Shown here piece after piece: positions 1 to 11,364 of a DNA stretch of 64,000 nucleotides. The translations under genes and the position numbers were made by a program. How positions within the stretch are numbered: the stretch's first letter is position 1; each line of letters opens with the position of its first letter. The DNA lies in assembly GCF_000373365.1 (NCBI RefSeq), contig NZ_KB891102.1, forward strand, positions 265,632 to 329,631. The letters are read 5' to 3'. Source of the DNA: Parafrankia discariae. Lineage in GTDB: Bacteria > Actinomycetota > Actinomycetes > Frankiales > Frankiaceae. Below the pieces are notes generated by a model. The model did not search any database. It saw only the letters and a list, made by a program, of their open reading frames with translations, and was not told the origin of the DNA.

Positions 1-905
1 GACCCGGCACCGTCGGTGGACGGCGGGCGACGCCCGGGTGAGCGGCCGGCCGCGCCGAGATCGGCCACCGCGATCAGCCGGCCGCCGGAGAAGGCCCGGT
101 CGACCAGGTAGCCCTGTACGACGGTCAGGTCGGGCCGCGGGGTGGCGTTCGGGTCCAGCCCGAAGGTGACCCGCCGGCCCGGTGCCCGCGACAGCAGCTC
201 CAGGCTCGCCGGGTCGTCCACGTTGCCGACGGCGACGGTGTGCGGGGCGGCCCAGATCCGCGCCTTCGCCGCCGCGTAGGCGGCGGCTCCGCCGTGCCAG
301 TCGAGATGGTCCGGCGCGACGTTGAGGATCACCGCCGCCCGTGGGGCGACGGTGGACGTGTAGTGCAGCTGGAAGCTGGACAGTTCGACGGCCAGCGCGT
401 CGTAGGGCGGCCGGGTCTCGACGGCCGTCACGATGGGCGTGCCGATGTTCCCGGCGGTGGTGGCGCGCCGCCCCCCGGCGACGAGCATCGCGCCGAGCAT
501 CTCGGTCGTGGTGGTCTTGCCGTTCGTGCCGGTGACCGCGAGCCAGCGGGACAGGCCCCGCCACCGCCAGGCGAGCTCCACCTCGCCCCACACCGGGACC
601 CCGGCCGCCTCGGCCGCCCGCAGCAGCGGGGTGCCCGGCGGGACACCCGGCGAGGTCACGACGAGCGACGCCGCCCCGACCTCGGCCGGCAGAGCGCCGA
701 GCCGGACCTCGATCCCCGCCGCCCGCAGCCGCTCGGCGGCGGCCCGCTGGGCCGGGCCGTCGGCGGCGTCCACCACGACCACCCGGGCGCCGCGGGCGGC
801 CAGCGCCCCGGCCGCCGCCGCGCCGGAGACGCCCACTCCGACGACCGTGACCTGAGCGCCGGCCAGCCCCGTGCCCGCGAGCTCCGGTGTGGCGGGAGTA
901 CTCAT
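1..905 (-). CDS. murD: UDP-N-acetylmuramoylalanine-D-glutamate ligase, partial (C-terminus beyond window)
   Basis: Cytoplasmic ATP-dependent ligase that adds D-glutamate to UDP-MurNAc-L-Ala. About 301 codons are visible, from an ATG at 905 to the window edge. The N-terminal Rossmann-like domain begins near VTVVGVGVSG, followed by the Mur ligase P-loop TGTNGKTTTTEML and the central-domain motifs LSSFQL and NVAPDHLDWHG, all typical of MurD. The C-terminal Mur ligase domain is cut off by the window, not by mutation. The start lies 2 nt after the mraY stop, so it belongs to the dcw operon and is probably translationally coupled. Function is confident from motifs and neighbours. Confidence 0.95.
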   Translation of the reverse strand, partial: MSTPATPELAGTGLAGAQVTVVGVGVSGAAAAGALAARGARVVVVDAADGPAQRAAAERLRAAGIEVRLGALPAEVGAASLVVTSPGVPPGTPLLRAAEAAGVPVWGEVELAWRWRGLSRWLAVTGTNGKTTTTEMLGAMLVAGGRRATTAGNIGTPIVTAVETRPPYDALAVELSSFQLHYTSTVAPRAAVILNVAPDHLDWHGGAAAYAAAKARIWAAPHTVAVGNVDDPASLELLSRAPGRRVTFGLDPNATPRPDLTVVQGYLVDRAFSGGRLIAVADLGAAGRSPGRRPPSTDGAG

Positions 906-907
906 GG

Positions 908-1975
908 TCAACCGCCCCCGTGGGAAAGGTACTCGGCGTAGAACAGGCCCAGACCGAACGCCACGGCCAGACCGGAGACGATCCAGAACCGGATGATCAC
1001 CGTCGTCTCCGGCCACTCAGCGAGCTCGAAGTGATGGTGGATGGGCGCCATGTTGAACACCCGTTTCTTCGTCGCCTTGAAGAACGCTACCTGGATCATG
1101 ACCGACAGCGTCTCGATGACGAACAGGCCCCCCAGCACGAACAGCAGCAGCTCGGTGCGGCTGACGATCGCGATGCTGGCGAACGCCCCGCCGAGCGCGA
1201 GCGAACCGGTGTCCCCCATGAAGATCTTCGCCGGGCTGGCGTTCCACCACAGGAAGCCGAAACAGGCCCCCATCGCGGCGGCCGAGACCAGGGCGACGTC
1301 GAGCGGGTCACGCACGTAGTAGCAGCCCTCGGTCAGCGCCCCGGACTCGCAGACGTTGCCGAACTGCCAGAAGGAAATCACCACGTAGGCGCCGAAGACC
1401 ATCGCGGACGTGCCGGCGGCCAGACCGTCCAGGCCGTCGGTGAGGTTCACCGCGTTCGAGGTGGCGGCGATGATGATCCAGGCGAGCAGCGGGAACCCGA
1501 TCAGGCCGATCGAGAACCCGGTGTCGCGCACCACCGAGATGAACGTCGAGCCCGGCAGCAGCCCGCCGTCGTTCTTGAACCGGACGGCCAGCAGCCCGAA
1601 CGCCAGCGCGACCGCGGCCTGGCCGGCGAACTTCGTCCGGGCCGTCAGCCCCAGGCTGCGCTGCTTGCGGATCTTGATGTAGTCGTCCAGGAAGCCCACC
1701 AGGCCCAGGCCCGTCATCACCATCAGGACCAGCAGGCCCGAGGCGGTGAAGCCGATGCCGGTGACCAGGTGCGAGACGAAGTACCCGGCGAGGGTGGCGA
1801 GGATGATGACGGTGCCGCCCATGGTGGGCGTGCCGCGCTTGGTCAGGTGGCTCGACGGCCCGTCCTCACGGATCTCCTGCCCGTAGCCCTGCCGCCGGAA
1901 GAAGCGGATCACCGACGGGGTGCCGAGCAGGGAGATGACCAGCGCGACCAGTGCCGCGAAGAGAACTCCTCTCAC
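908..1975 (-). CDS. mraY: Phospho-N-acetylmuramoyl-pentapeptide transferase (lipid I synthase)
   Basis: Integral membrane enzyme that transfers phospho-MurNAc-pentapeptide to undecaprenyl phosphate, the first membrane step of peptidoglycan synthesis. About 355 aa and roughly ten hydrophobic segments, the family's usual size. Signature motifs are visible: [11 protein letters not shown] (the Asp-Asp pair), [12 protein letters not shown], and the C-terminal histidine motif MAPIHHHFE. The reading frame is open further upstream, but GTG 1975 ([12 protein letters not shown]) is chosen because it begins at the first transmembrane segment and lies 7 nt after the murF stop. The upstream extension is hydrophilic and overlaps murF. 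Confidence 0.96.
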   Translation of the reverse strand: MRGVLFAALVALVISLLGTPSVIRFFRRQGYGQEIREDGPSSHLTKRGTPTMGGTVIILATLAGYFVSHLVTGIGFTASGLLVLMVMTGLGLVGFLDDYIKIRKQRSLGLTARTKFAGQAAVALAFGLLAVRFKNDGGLLPGSTFISVVRDTGFSIGLIGFPLLAWIIIAATSNAVNLTDGLDGLAAGTSAMVFGAYVVISFWQFGNVCESGALTEGCYYVRDPLDVALVSAAAMGACFGFLWWNASPAKIFMGDTGSLALGGAFASIAIVSRTELLLFVLGGLFVIETLSVMIQVAFFKATKKRVFNMAPIHHHFELAEWPETTVIIRFWIVSGLAVAFGLGLFYAEYLSHGGG

Positions 1976-1982
1976 GCGAGCG

Positions 1983-3464
1983 TCACCCGCGCACGCCTGG
2001 TTCGCCGGAGTGTCCCACCGTGTTCCACGTGTTCTCGATCCCCTCGATCGCGGCGCCGGCGGCGCCGTCCCGCCGGCCCGCTGGGCCGGCCACACCATCC
2101 GCGGTCAGCCCCGTGGCCACCCGCTCGAGCCCGAACGACCGGCTCGCCTTCACCAGAACCACATCACCCGGGCGGACCTGCGCGGCCAGCAGCGCGACCG
2201 CCTCGTCCACCCCGGGCACCCAGGTCGACTCGCCGGCCCAGGCACCCTCCCGCGCCGCCGCCTGGTGCACCCGGCGCGCCCCGGCGCCGACCGCGACCAG
2301 CCGCGACACGCCCAGCTCGGCGGCGAGCCGCCCCAGGGTGTCGTGCGCGTCGTCCGCGGCGGCGCCGAGCTCGCCCATCGGGCCCAGCACCGCCCACGCC
2401 CGCCCGGCGCCCCGCAGGTCCATCAGCGCGGCCAGGGCCGCGCCCATCGACTCGGGGTTCGCGTTGTAGGCGTCGTTGAGCACGACCACGCCGGACGGCG
2501 TGGTCGTCACCTCCATCCGCCACCGGCTGCGCGGGCGGGCCTCCTCCAGCGCCGCCGCGGCCTCGGCCGGCGCGAGGCCGAGCGAGATCGCCACCGCCGC
2601 GGCGGCCAGCGCGTTGGCCACCTGGTGCCCGCCGACCAGACCGAGGCGCAGCCGGTGCCGCTCACCGCCGGCCAGCAGGTCGAACGCGGCCCGGCCGTCG
2701 CCGCCCACCTCGACGCGCTCGGCGCGGACATCCGCCGCCGCGGCGCGGCCGAAGGTGACCACCCGCGCGCCGGCGCGGCCGGCCATCGCCGCCACCAGCG
2801 GGTCGTCGGCGTTCAGCACGACCAGGTCGGTGGCCGCCTCGGCCAGCTCGCCCTTCGCCGCGGCGATGCCGTCGCGCCCGTCGGCGTACTCCCCGACGTG
2901 CGCCGACCCGACGTTGAGCACCAGACCGACCCGCGGGCGGGCGACCGCGCACAGCGTCGCGATGTGCCCGAGGCCGCGGGCGCCCATCTCCAGCACCACG
3001 AACGCGGTGTCGGGCTCGGTGCGCAGCAGGGTCAGCGGCAGCCCGATCTCGTTGTTGAACGAGCCCGGCGCGGCGACCGTCGGGCCGAGCCGGCCCAGCA
3101 GGTCGGCCAGCAGGTCCTTGGTGGTCGTCTTGCCGGCCGAGCCGGTCACCCCGACCACGGTCGCCGGGGCGAGGTCGCGCAGGTGCGCGGCGAGCGCGGC
3201 GAGCGCCGCCACCGGGTCGGCGACGACGACGGTGGGCACGCCCGTCTCCCGGGCGCCGAGGGCGGCCACCGCGCCGGCCGCGACCGCGCCGGCGGCGAAG
3301 TCGTGGCCGTCCACCCGCTCACCGGGCAGGGCGACGAACAGCGCCCCCGGGCCGGCCTGACGGGAGTCGATCACCACTGAGGTGACCGGGGCCAACCGGT
3401 CCGCGCCGGCGGTGAGCCGGCCACCGGTGGCGGCGGCGACCTCGGCGAGCGTCAGCGCGATCAT
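1983..3464 (-). CDS. murF: UDP-N-acetylmuramoyl-tripeptide-D-alanyl-D-alanine ligase
   Basis: ATP-dependent ligase that adds D-Ala-D-Ala to the UDP-MurNAc tripeptide, completing the cytoplasmic precursor. 493 aa. Order: N-terminal uridine-binding domain ([24 protein letters not shown], about residues 33-56), P-loop TGSAGKTT (about 107-114), central-domain [10 protein letters not shown] and [11 protein letters not shown], and a C-terminal domain with [12 protein letters not shown], characteristic of MurF. The ATG at 3464 overlaps the murE stop (ATGA), indicating coupled translation. The tail after about residue 460 is variable and Gly/Ala-rich. Confidence 0.96.
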   Translation of the reverse strand: MIALTLAEVAAATGGRLTAGADRLAPVTSVVIDSRQAGPGALFVALPGERVDGHDFAAGAVAAGAVAALGARETGVPTVVVADPVAALAALAAHLRDLAPATVVGVTGSAGKTTTKDLLADLLGRLGPTVAAPGSFNNEIGLPLTLLRTEPDTAFVVLEMGARGLGHIATLCAVARPRVGLVLNVGSAHVGEYADGRDGIAAAKGELAEAATDLVVLNADDPLVAAMAGRAGARVVTFGRAAAADVRAERVEVGGDGRAAFDLLAGGERHRLRLGLVGGHQVANALAAAAVAISLGLAPAEAAAALEEARPRSRWRMEVTTTPSGVVVLNDAYNANPESMGAALAALMDLRGAGRAWAVLGPMGELGAAADDAHDTLGRLAAELGVSRLVAVGAGARRVHQAAAREGAWAGESTWVPGVDEAVALLAAQVRPGDVVLVKASRSFGLERVATGLTADGVAGPAGRRDGAAGAAIEGIENTWNTVGHSGEPGVRG

Positions 3465-5002
3465 CGGCTCACCGCCCCCGACAGCGCGGCGCGCAGCACC
3501 TCGCGGTCGTCGAACGGCGTGACGACACCGGCGACGTCCTGCCCGCTCTCGTGCCCCTTGCCGGCCACGATCACCGCGTCGGCGGGCCCGGCGGCGCCGA
3601 CCGCCCGCGCGATCGCGCGCGCCCGGTCGGGCTCCACGGCGATCTCGCCCGCGCCCGGGGCGTCGCGGGCACCGGCCAGCATCTGCTCGAGGATGCGCGC
3701 CGGGTCCTCGGACCGGGGGTTGTCACTGGTGAACACCGCCAGGTCGGCCAGCCGCGCCGCCGCCGCGCCCATCAGCGGGCGCTTGGCGCGGTCCCGGTCC
3801 CCACCGCAGCCGAGGACGACGATCACCCGCCCGGTCACGATCGGGCGCACGGTGGCGAGCAGCGTCTCGACCGCGTCGGGGGTGTGGGCGTAGTCGACGA
3901 GGGCGAGGAACGGCTGGCCGGCGTCGATCCGCTCCATCCGGCCCGGGACCCCCGGCAGAGCCGAGATGCCCTCGGCCGCCGCCTCCAGCGGGACGCCGAC
4001 GGCGGCCAGCAGCGCGAGGGCGCCCAGCGCGTTGGCGACGTTGAACCGACCCGGCAGGGCGAGGGAGAGGTCCGCCTTCGCGCCGTCCGGGCCGAGCGCG
4101 CGGAACACGCTGCCGCCCGGCCCGGCGACGACGTCCTCCGGCCACCAGTCGGCCGGGCGCCCGGTCACCGAGTAGGTGCGCGCGTCCGGGCGCAGCGCCG
4201 CGAGCCGGCGGCCCCAGTCGTCGTCGACGCAGACCACGGCGGCCGCGCTGCGGGCCGGCTCGAACAGCGCCGCCTTCGCCGCGAAGTAGTCCTCCATCGT
4301 CGGATGGAAGTCGAGATGGTCCTGGCTGAGGTTGGTGAAGGCGGCGCCGGCGAAGCGCAGCGCGTCCACCCGGTGCTGGGCCAGCGCGTGGCTCGACACC
4401 TCCATCGACGCCGCCCCGGCCCCGCGCTCCACCATCGTCGCGAGCAGCGCCTGCAGGTCGCCGGACTCGGGCGTCGTGCGCACCGAGGGCACCACCGTTC
4501 CGGCCACCCGGGTCTGCACCGTGCCGAGCAGGCCCGTGGTGTACCCGGCGGCGCGCAGACCGGCGTCCAGCAGGAAGGCGGTGGTGGTCTTGCCGTTCGT
4601 GCCGGTGACCCCGAGCAGGGTCAGCGCGCCCGACGGGTCGCCGTAGATCCAGGCGGCGGCCGGCGCCAGGTCGCGGCGCGGGTCGTCGGTGACGAGCACG
4701 GGCACCGCGAGCCGGCCGGCCAGCGCCGCGGCGCCGCCCGGGTCGGTGAGGACGGCGACGGCGCCGGCGGCGACGGCGCCCGCCGCGAAGTCGGCGCCGT
4801 GCGCGTGCGCGCCGGGCAGCGCCGCGTAGAGGTCACCCGGCAGCACCGCGCGCGAGTCGTGGGTCACGCCGGTGAGGACGACACCGGCGAGGGCCGCCCC
4901 ACCCGACGGACCGGGCGCGACGGTGACGGATCTGAGGACGTCGGGCAGCGCGGTGAGCGACCGCGGTGACGGCGCTGCCGGACGTAGTGCCGGGGTGGTC
5001 AC
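3461..5002 (-). CDS. murE: UDP-N-acetylmuramoyl-L-alanyl-D-glutamate-2,6-diaminopimelate ligase
   Basis: Adds the third residue of the peptidoglycan stem peptide. About 513 aa. P-loop TGTNGKTT at about residues 133-140, then SMEVSSHALAQHRV, TNLSQDHLDFH and the substrate-selecting motif SDNPRSEDP. The DNPR sequence is the known signature for meso-diaminopimelate rather than lysine, so the wall should be meso-DAP type. GTG 5002 is preferred over an upstream in-frame start because an AAGG sequence lies 8 nt before it and the upstream 22 residues are not MurE-like. About 190 nt separate it from the ftsI stop, enough for a minor promoter, though none is obvious. The murF start overlaps its stop. 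Confidence 0.95.
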   Translation of the reverse strand: MTTPALRPAAPSPRSLTALPDVLRSVTVAPGPSGGAALAGVVLTGVTHDSRAVLPGDLYAALPGAHAHGADFAAGAVAAGAVAVLTDPGGAAALAGRLAVPVLVTDDPRRDLAPAAAWIYGDPSGALTLLGVTGTNGKTTTAFLLDAGLRAAGYTTGLLGTVQTRVAGTVVPSVRTTPESGDLQALLATMVERGAGAASMEVSSHALAQHRVDALRFAGAAFTNLSQDHLDFHPTMEDYFAAKAALFEPARSAAAVVCVDDDWGRRLAALRPDARTYSVTGRPADWWPEDVVAGPGGSVFRALGPDGAKADLSLALPGRFNVANALGALALLAAVGVPLEAAAEGISALPGVPGRMERIDAGQPFLALVDYAHTPDAVETLLATVRPIVTGRVIVVLGCGGDRDRAKRPLMGAAAARLADLAVFTSDNPRSEDPARILEQMLAGARDAPGAGEIAVEPDRARAIARAVGAAGPADAVIVAGKGHESGQDVAGVVTPFDDREVLRAALSGAVSR

Positions 5003-5194
5003 GGGGACGACCTTAGTGGGCGGACAGGCGGGGGATCCGCACGGGCGCCGTGGACGGCGGTGGTCCACCGGGCTGGCGCGGAGGTGTCGGGACAGCCCGG
5101 ACCAAACCGACGGTGGCCACCGGCCCCGGCCGGGCGGTTCGGACGGCCCGGCCCGGCGGCCCGTCTCCCCGTTCGGGGCGCGCCCGGGGCGTCC

Positions 5195-7755
5195 TCAGCG
5201 GTCGAGGTCCAGTACCAGCGGTTCGGGCCTGGTCCCCGGCGGTGGCACGCCCAGCGTGGTGAGGGCGAAGCTCATCACCCGCTGGAACACGGGCGCGGCG
5301 ACCTCGCCGCCGTAGAAGCTCTTGCGCGGGTGGTCGAGCACGACCTCCACGACGACCTGGGGGTCGTCGGCCGGGGCGAAGCCGATGAACGTCGAGACGT
5401 AGCCGTCGTAGCCGCCGTTGACCGGGTCGTACCGCTTGGCCGTGCCCGTCTTGCCCGCGACCCGGTACCCGGCGACCTCGGCCGCCGGAGCGGTGCCCTC
5501 CGTCGACGCGACGGCCTCCAGCATGCGGGTGAGCGTGGCGGCGGTCTCCGGGGAGACCACCCGGCGCTCGGGAGCCGGTGCGGTGGGCCGGGTGACGCCG
5601 TCCGGGCCGGTGACCGCGTCCACCAGCCGCGGCGCGACCCGCATGCCGCCGTTGGCCACCGTCGCGTAGACCGACGCCATCTGCAGGGCCGTGGCCGAGG
5701 TGCCCTGGCCGTAGGCGATGGTCGCCGCCTGGCTGCCCGACCAGTCGGCGGCCGGCGGCAGGATGCCGGCGGCCTCACCGGGGAAGTCGACCTCGGTCGT
5801 CCGGCCCAGCCCGAACGCGCGCATCATCTGCTCGAGGTTGTCGTTGCCGACCTTCTCGGCGACCAGCACCGTCCCGATGTTGCTGGAGCGGGCGAGCACC
5901 CCGGCCGCGGTGAGGTGCTCGGTGCCGTGCGGCTCCGAATCGTTGATCGTCACCCCGCCCCGTTCGAGGGACGGCGGCACGGTGATCGGGGTCGTCGTCT
6001 CGATCAGGTTCCGGTCGAGCGCGGCGGCCATGGTGATGACCTTGTTGACGCTGCCGGGCTCGAAGGCCTGGCCGGTGGAACGGTTCCCGATCGCGTCGAG
6101 GTCCCGGTCGGTGATGTTGTTCGGGTCGAACTGGGGGGCGTCGGCCATCGCGAGCAGGTCACCGGTCTTCGGGTTCATCACGACGATGGTGCCGCCGTCG
6201 GCCTCCGAGCTCCGCACCGCCTCGGCGATCTCGCCCTGGGCGTTCCACTGGATGTCCTTGTCGATGGTCAGGCGCACCGTGGAGCCGCTGACCGGGTCCT
6301 TCTCCACGCTCTGCGCCGAGGGGATCTCCCGCCCGGACGGGTCGGCCTCGATCTGGCGGCGCCCGTCCGTCCCGCGCAGCACGCTGTCGTAGGCCAGTTC
6401 CAGGCCGCCGGCACCCACGATCGTGTCGTTCTCACCGAGTTTGGTGAAGCCGACGAAGTTGGCGCCCAGAGTCTGCGCGGGGTACCAGCGCCCCCGCTCG
6501 GGCAGGACGCCGATGCCGCGCAGGCCCAGCTTCTCGACCTCGTCCCCGACCGCCTGGTCGAGGCGACGGCCCAGGTACACGAAGCGCACCTTGGGATTGT
6601 TGGACGTCATGTCCTTGCGCAGCGCGTTCTCGGACTTGCCGAGCAGGGGGGCCAACTTGCGCGCCGCGTCGACGACCTCGGCCCCGCGTATCAGGAACGG
6701 GTCGGCGTACACGGCCCGGCGCTCGACGTCCTGCGCCAGCGGGTAGCCATGCCGGTCGGTGATCATGCCACGGTCGGCGTGCAGGACGGACTTGCGCAGC
6801 CGCTCCTGCTCGGCCTGCTCCGCGTAGTTCGACGAGGCGAAGCCCTGCAGCTGCGCGAGCCGGCCGGCGATCACGACCAGCACCGCGATCATCAGCACCA
6901 CCGACACCCGGACCCGGCGGCGGGGGCTGGCGAGGACGAACGGGCGCGGCGGCCGCGGCGGCGCGCCCCCGAGCCCGCGGCGGATCGGGGTGGCCCGGTT
7001 GCGGCCCGCCCCGCCACCTGTCGAACGCGGTCGCCGGACGGGACGGACCTGCCCGGACGCCGTCCTGGTGGCCGCCCCCCGCGTCGGGTTACGCCGGGTG
7101 GTGGCCCCGCGGGTCGCCGCCTCGCGTGGGGCCCGCTCCCGGCCGGCCGGGTCACGACCGGTCTGGTCGCGGCGGAGCTGCTCACGACGGAGCTGCTCAC
7201 GCGGTGTCGCCGAACCGGTGGCCGCGCTGCGCAGCGGCGACACCCGTGGGGACGACCGACCCGACCGCGACGTCGCGGACCGGGACGCCGCCGCCCGGGC
7301 CGTGGCCGACCGGCGCTCCCGTCCGGCCGTCGCGGGCCGGGGACGGCGCGCCGTCCGTTCCGCGGCCGCGGTGGCGGCGTCGTCCCAGGCCTGGTCGTCG
7401 AGGTCGTCGTAGTGGCCATGATCGCCGCGGCGATCATGGCCGGCATGGTCGGCGCGGCGGGTGTCCTGGCGCCGGTCGTCACGTGACCGGTCGGCTTCGT
7501 AGCCGCGTCGGCCGGCACCGTCGCGGTCGCTGCCGGGCCGGGCCCCGCCGTACCGGTCGCCGCCGCGGGGGCTCGGGGTCACCCGGCCGCGACCGCCGTC
7601 CGGGTCACGGCCGGAGAACCGGCGCACGGACGGATCGAGCAGGTCGTCACCTTCCTGGCGCGCGGACCGCGCGTCCGGGCTCCCCGGGTTCGGGTTCGTG
7701 ACGAGGCGGAGTCGGCTCCGACCGCGGCCGGAGGACGAACCGCGGGTCGTCGGGC

Positions 7756-7759
<4 letters not shown>
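5195..7759 (-). CDS. ftsI: Septal peptidoglycan transpeptidase (class B penicillin-binding protein, FtsI/PBP3) with a long N-terminal extension
   Basis: Cross-links septal peptidoglycan as part of the divisome. 854 aa, longer than the usual 600-650 because about 285 residues of Arg/Ala/Thr/Asp-rich, probably disordered and cytoplasmic, sequence precede the single transmembrane segment (VSVVLMIAVLVVIAGRLAQL, about 286-305). The PBP dimerisation domain follows, then the transpeptidase domain with SVNK (catalytic Ser about 570, Lys about 573), SSN (about 625-627) and KTG (about 770-772). No PASTA domain follows. The start GTG 7759 overlaps the ftsL stop (GTGA), supporting the long N-terminus as genuine, although an internal start cannot be excluded. 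Confidence 0.93.
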
Positions 7760-9176
<1,417 letters not shown>

Positions 9177-9180
<4 letters not shown>

Positions 9181-10160
9181 CGGACACCTCCGGTCGGGTT
9201 GTGCGCGCGGCCCGGTTCGGCCGCCGTGCGTTCCGCCGCGCGCAGCCGGACCGACCCGGCGCGCGCGTTCTGTTCGATCTCGGTGTCGGAGGCCGGCTCC
9301 GCGCCGCGGGTCAGCCAGCGCAGCGTCGGCTGGGCGTCCGGTGGGATGACCGGCATGTCCGGCGGGACGGAGGGCACCGAGCGCGGTGTCAGTGCCCGCT
9401 TCACCAGCCGGTCCTCCAGGGAGTGATAGGAGAGGACGACCAGGCGGCCCCCCACGGCCAGCGCGTCGAAGGCGGCGGGCACCGCGCGCTCGAGCACCTC
9501 GAGCTCGGAGTTCACCTCGATGCGCAGCGCCTGGAAGGTGCGCTTGGCCGGGTTGCCGCCGGTGCGGCGCGCCGCCGCCGGGATGGCGTCGCGGACCAGG
9601 TCCACCAGCCGGGCGGAGGTGGTGAACGGCGCCGACTGGCGCTGGGTCACCACCGCCCGGGCGATCCGGCGCGCGAACCGCTCCTCGCCGTACTCCCGCA
9701 GTATCCGGGTCAGCGCGTCGACGTCGTACTCGTTGAGGACGTCGGCCGCGGTGGGGCCGCGTTCCTGGTCCATCCGCATGTCCAGCGGGGCGTCCCGGGA
9801 GTAGGCGAAGCCGCGTTCGTCCAGGTCCAGCTGCATGGAGGAGACACCGAGGTCGAACAGGACGCCGTCCACCGCCGGCACGCCGAGCCGCTCGAGCACG
9901 TCGGGCAGCTGGTCGTAGACGGCGTGCTCGAGGTCGACGCGGTCACCCAGGCCGCACAGCCGGCGCCGGCTGTGCTCGAGGGCGGTGGTGTCCCGGTCGA
10001 GGCCGATGAGGCGGGCCTGCGGGAACGCCTCGAGCAGCGCGTGCGAGTGCCCGCCCAGCCCGACCGTGGCGTCGACGACGACCGCTCCGGGGCGGCGCAG
10101 TGCGGGGGCGAGCAGGTCGATCACGCGCTCGGTCAGCACCGGCGTGTGCGTGACGTCCAC
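9177..10160 (-). CDS. rsmH: 16S rRNA (cytosine1402-N4)-methyltransferase
   Basis: Methylates C1402 in the ribosomal P site using S-adenosylmethionine; usually encoded just after mraZ in dcw clusters, as here. About 327 aa. The N-terminus [13 protein letters not shown] and the SAM-binding [15 protein letters not shown] are diagnostic, as are [24 protein letters not shown] and the C-terminal [18 protein letters not shown] 10160 is chosen because GAGGGG lies just upstream and the methyltransferase homology begins immediately; the frame is open for 175 more codons but these are not homologous. Its stop overlaps the ftsL start (ATGA). Confidence 0.95.
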
Positions 10161-10407
10161 TGCCAACCCCTCGGCCGCTCGTCGGATCTGGTGTTTCGGA
10201 TATACGGGCGGACACGCCGACGCGGTGCCGAGAGCTGCGGTGGCGGGAGTGCGGTCCCCGGCGGCCATCGGGAAGGGGACGGCCGGAGGAGTCGTACACC
10301 CAGGTCCCGCCCCGCTCGGTCCGCCGGACGCCGGGGAAGTGGTGTCCGGTGGGAGCGGGGGGAGACCTCGACAGACGACCGGATGGAGACGCGACGCCTT
10401 CGACGAC
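10161..10407 (-). other. mraZ-rsmH spacer, no gene seen
   Basis: About 247 nt between the mraZ stop and the rsmH start. No conserved ORF, RNA or convincing promoter is visible; it ends in the GAGGGG ribosome-binding sequence of rsmH. Confidence 0.6.
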
Positions 10408-10839
10408 TCAGATGACTCCGGGCAGGACCTCCTCCGACAGCTCGGCGAAGGTCTCCTCCTGGTCGGCGAGGTAGGTGTCCCAACGCTGGGAGTCCCAGAT
10501 CTCGACCCGGGTGTTGGCGCCGTTGACCACGCACTCGCGGACCAGCCCCGCGTACGCCCGCAGTGGCGGCGGGATGGTGATCCGCCCCTGGCGGTCGGGC
10601 ACGTCGTCGGAGGCTGACGAGAAGAAGACGCGGCTGTAGTCGCGAAGCGCCTTCGCGGTGACCGGAGCGGTACGGAGGGACTCACTGATGCGGGTGAACT
10701 CCGCCAAGGGGAACACGTAGAGACAACGTTCCTGCCCCTTCGTGATCACTAGCCCCCCCTCCAGCTCTTCGCGGAACTTCGCAGGCAGGGTTAGCCGCCC
10801 CTTGTCGTCCAGCCGCGGAGTGTGGCTGCCGAGAAACAC
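10408..10839 (-). CDS. mraZ: MraZ, dcw-cluster transcriptional regulator
   Basis: DNA-binding AbrB-like protein that controls its own dcw operon. About 143 aa, the family's usual length, with two MraZ repeats: [25 protein letters not shown] near the N-terminus and [22 protein letters not shown] in the second half; the D-x-K/Q-G-R-x-T/I-x-P signature occurs in both. GTG 10839 is chosen because it matches the universal (M)FLG start and has GGGGAGG 5-6 nt upstream; an earlier in-frame start 14 codons upstream is less likely. It is the first gene of the minus-strand dcw operon. A cluster of GTGGG boxes upstream (10925-11007) is the likely autoregulatory target. Confidence 0.95.
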   Translation of the reverse strand: MFLGSHTPRLDDKGRLTLPAKFREELEGGLVITKGQERCLYVFPLAEFTRISESLRTAPVTAKALRDYSRVFFSSASDDVPDRQGRITIPPPLRAYAGLVRECVVNGANTRVEIWDSQRWDTYLADQEETFAELSEEVLPGVI

Positions 10840-11364
10840 CGGAGCCTCCCCGCCGGGCTCGGAGAGACGGGCCGCGACCACCAGACGACGGCTGGTTCAC
10901 CAGACGACGGCTACCCGCGAGCTCCCCACCCCCACTGCGCGCCACTCTACCCCACTCCCCCCCACCCGACACCCCCACGACACCCCGCTCTGCCCCACTG
11001 CTCCCACTCCGGGCTCAGGGGTCGGATGCGTTCCGTAGGGAGGCTGGTATAAATCGCCGCAAACCAGGTTGATACACGACAGTCAGGCAGCGAAAAAGGG
11101 AACAAATGACCCCTCGCCCGGGTGCGGACGACCGGGCCGCACTTCACGGCCACGGGCACGCCGACGGTCAGCATCGACCAGTCCCCCCGGGACCCCCCTC
11201 TTGGATGTCACACTTGTGGGGGAGTGCTCCGCGCCAGGATCATGTCCGGGCTGTTCCGGGGTCGATTCCGAGGCGGTATCCAGGGCGGCGGCGGTGCCCT
11301 CGCGCATGACGTCCCCGCACCGGGGGCGACGACCGGGACACGTGATCCGAAGGAGGCCCGCACC
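10840..11364. other. Divergent intergenic region between mraZ and the MoxR gene
   Basis: 525 nt carrying control signals for two divergent operons. It holds the mraZ-proximal GTGGG repeat array (10925-11007), a short AT-rich patch TATAAAT near 11047-11053 that could serve a promoter in either direction, and a possible small ORF at 11106-11309 preceded by AAAGGGA. No conserved protein is recognised. The AAGGAGG at 11350-11356 is the ribosome-binding site of the MoxR gene. Confidence 0.6.
10925..11007 (-). promoter_or_regulatory. Probable MraZ operator: array of GTGGG boxes at about 10-bp spacing
   Basis: Read toward mraZ, GTGGG occurs at 10929-10925, 10935-10931, 10955-10951, 10965-10961, 10978-10974, 10998-10994 and 11007-11003, with a degenerate GTGGC at 10945-10941. 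Four of them (10931, 10941, 10951, 10961) are exactly 10 bp apart. Known MraZ operators are direct TGGGN repeats separated by 5 nt, i.e. the same 10-bp period, upstream of mraZ. Array position, orientation and phasing therefore fit autoregulation. The array is longer than the three to four repeats usually described. Confidence 0.7.
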
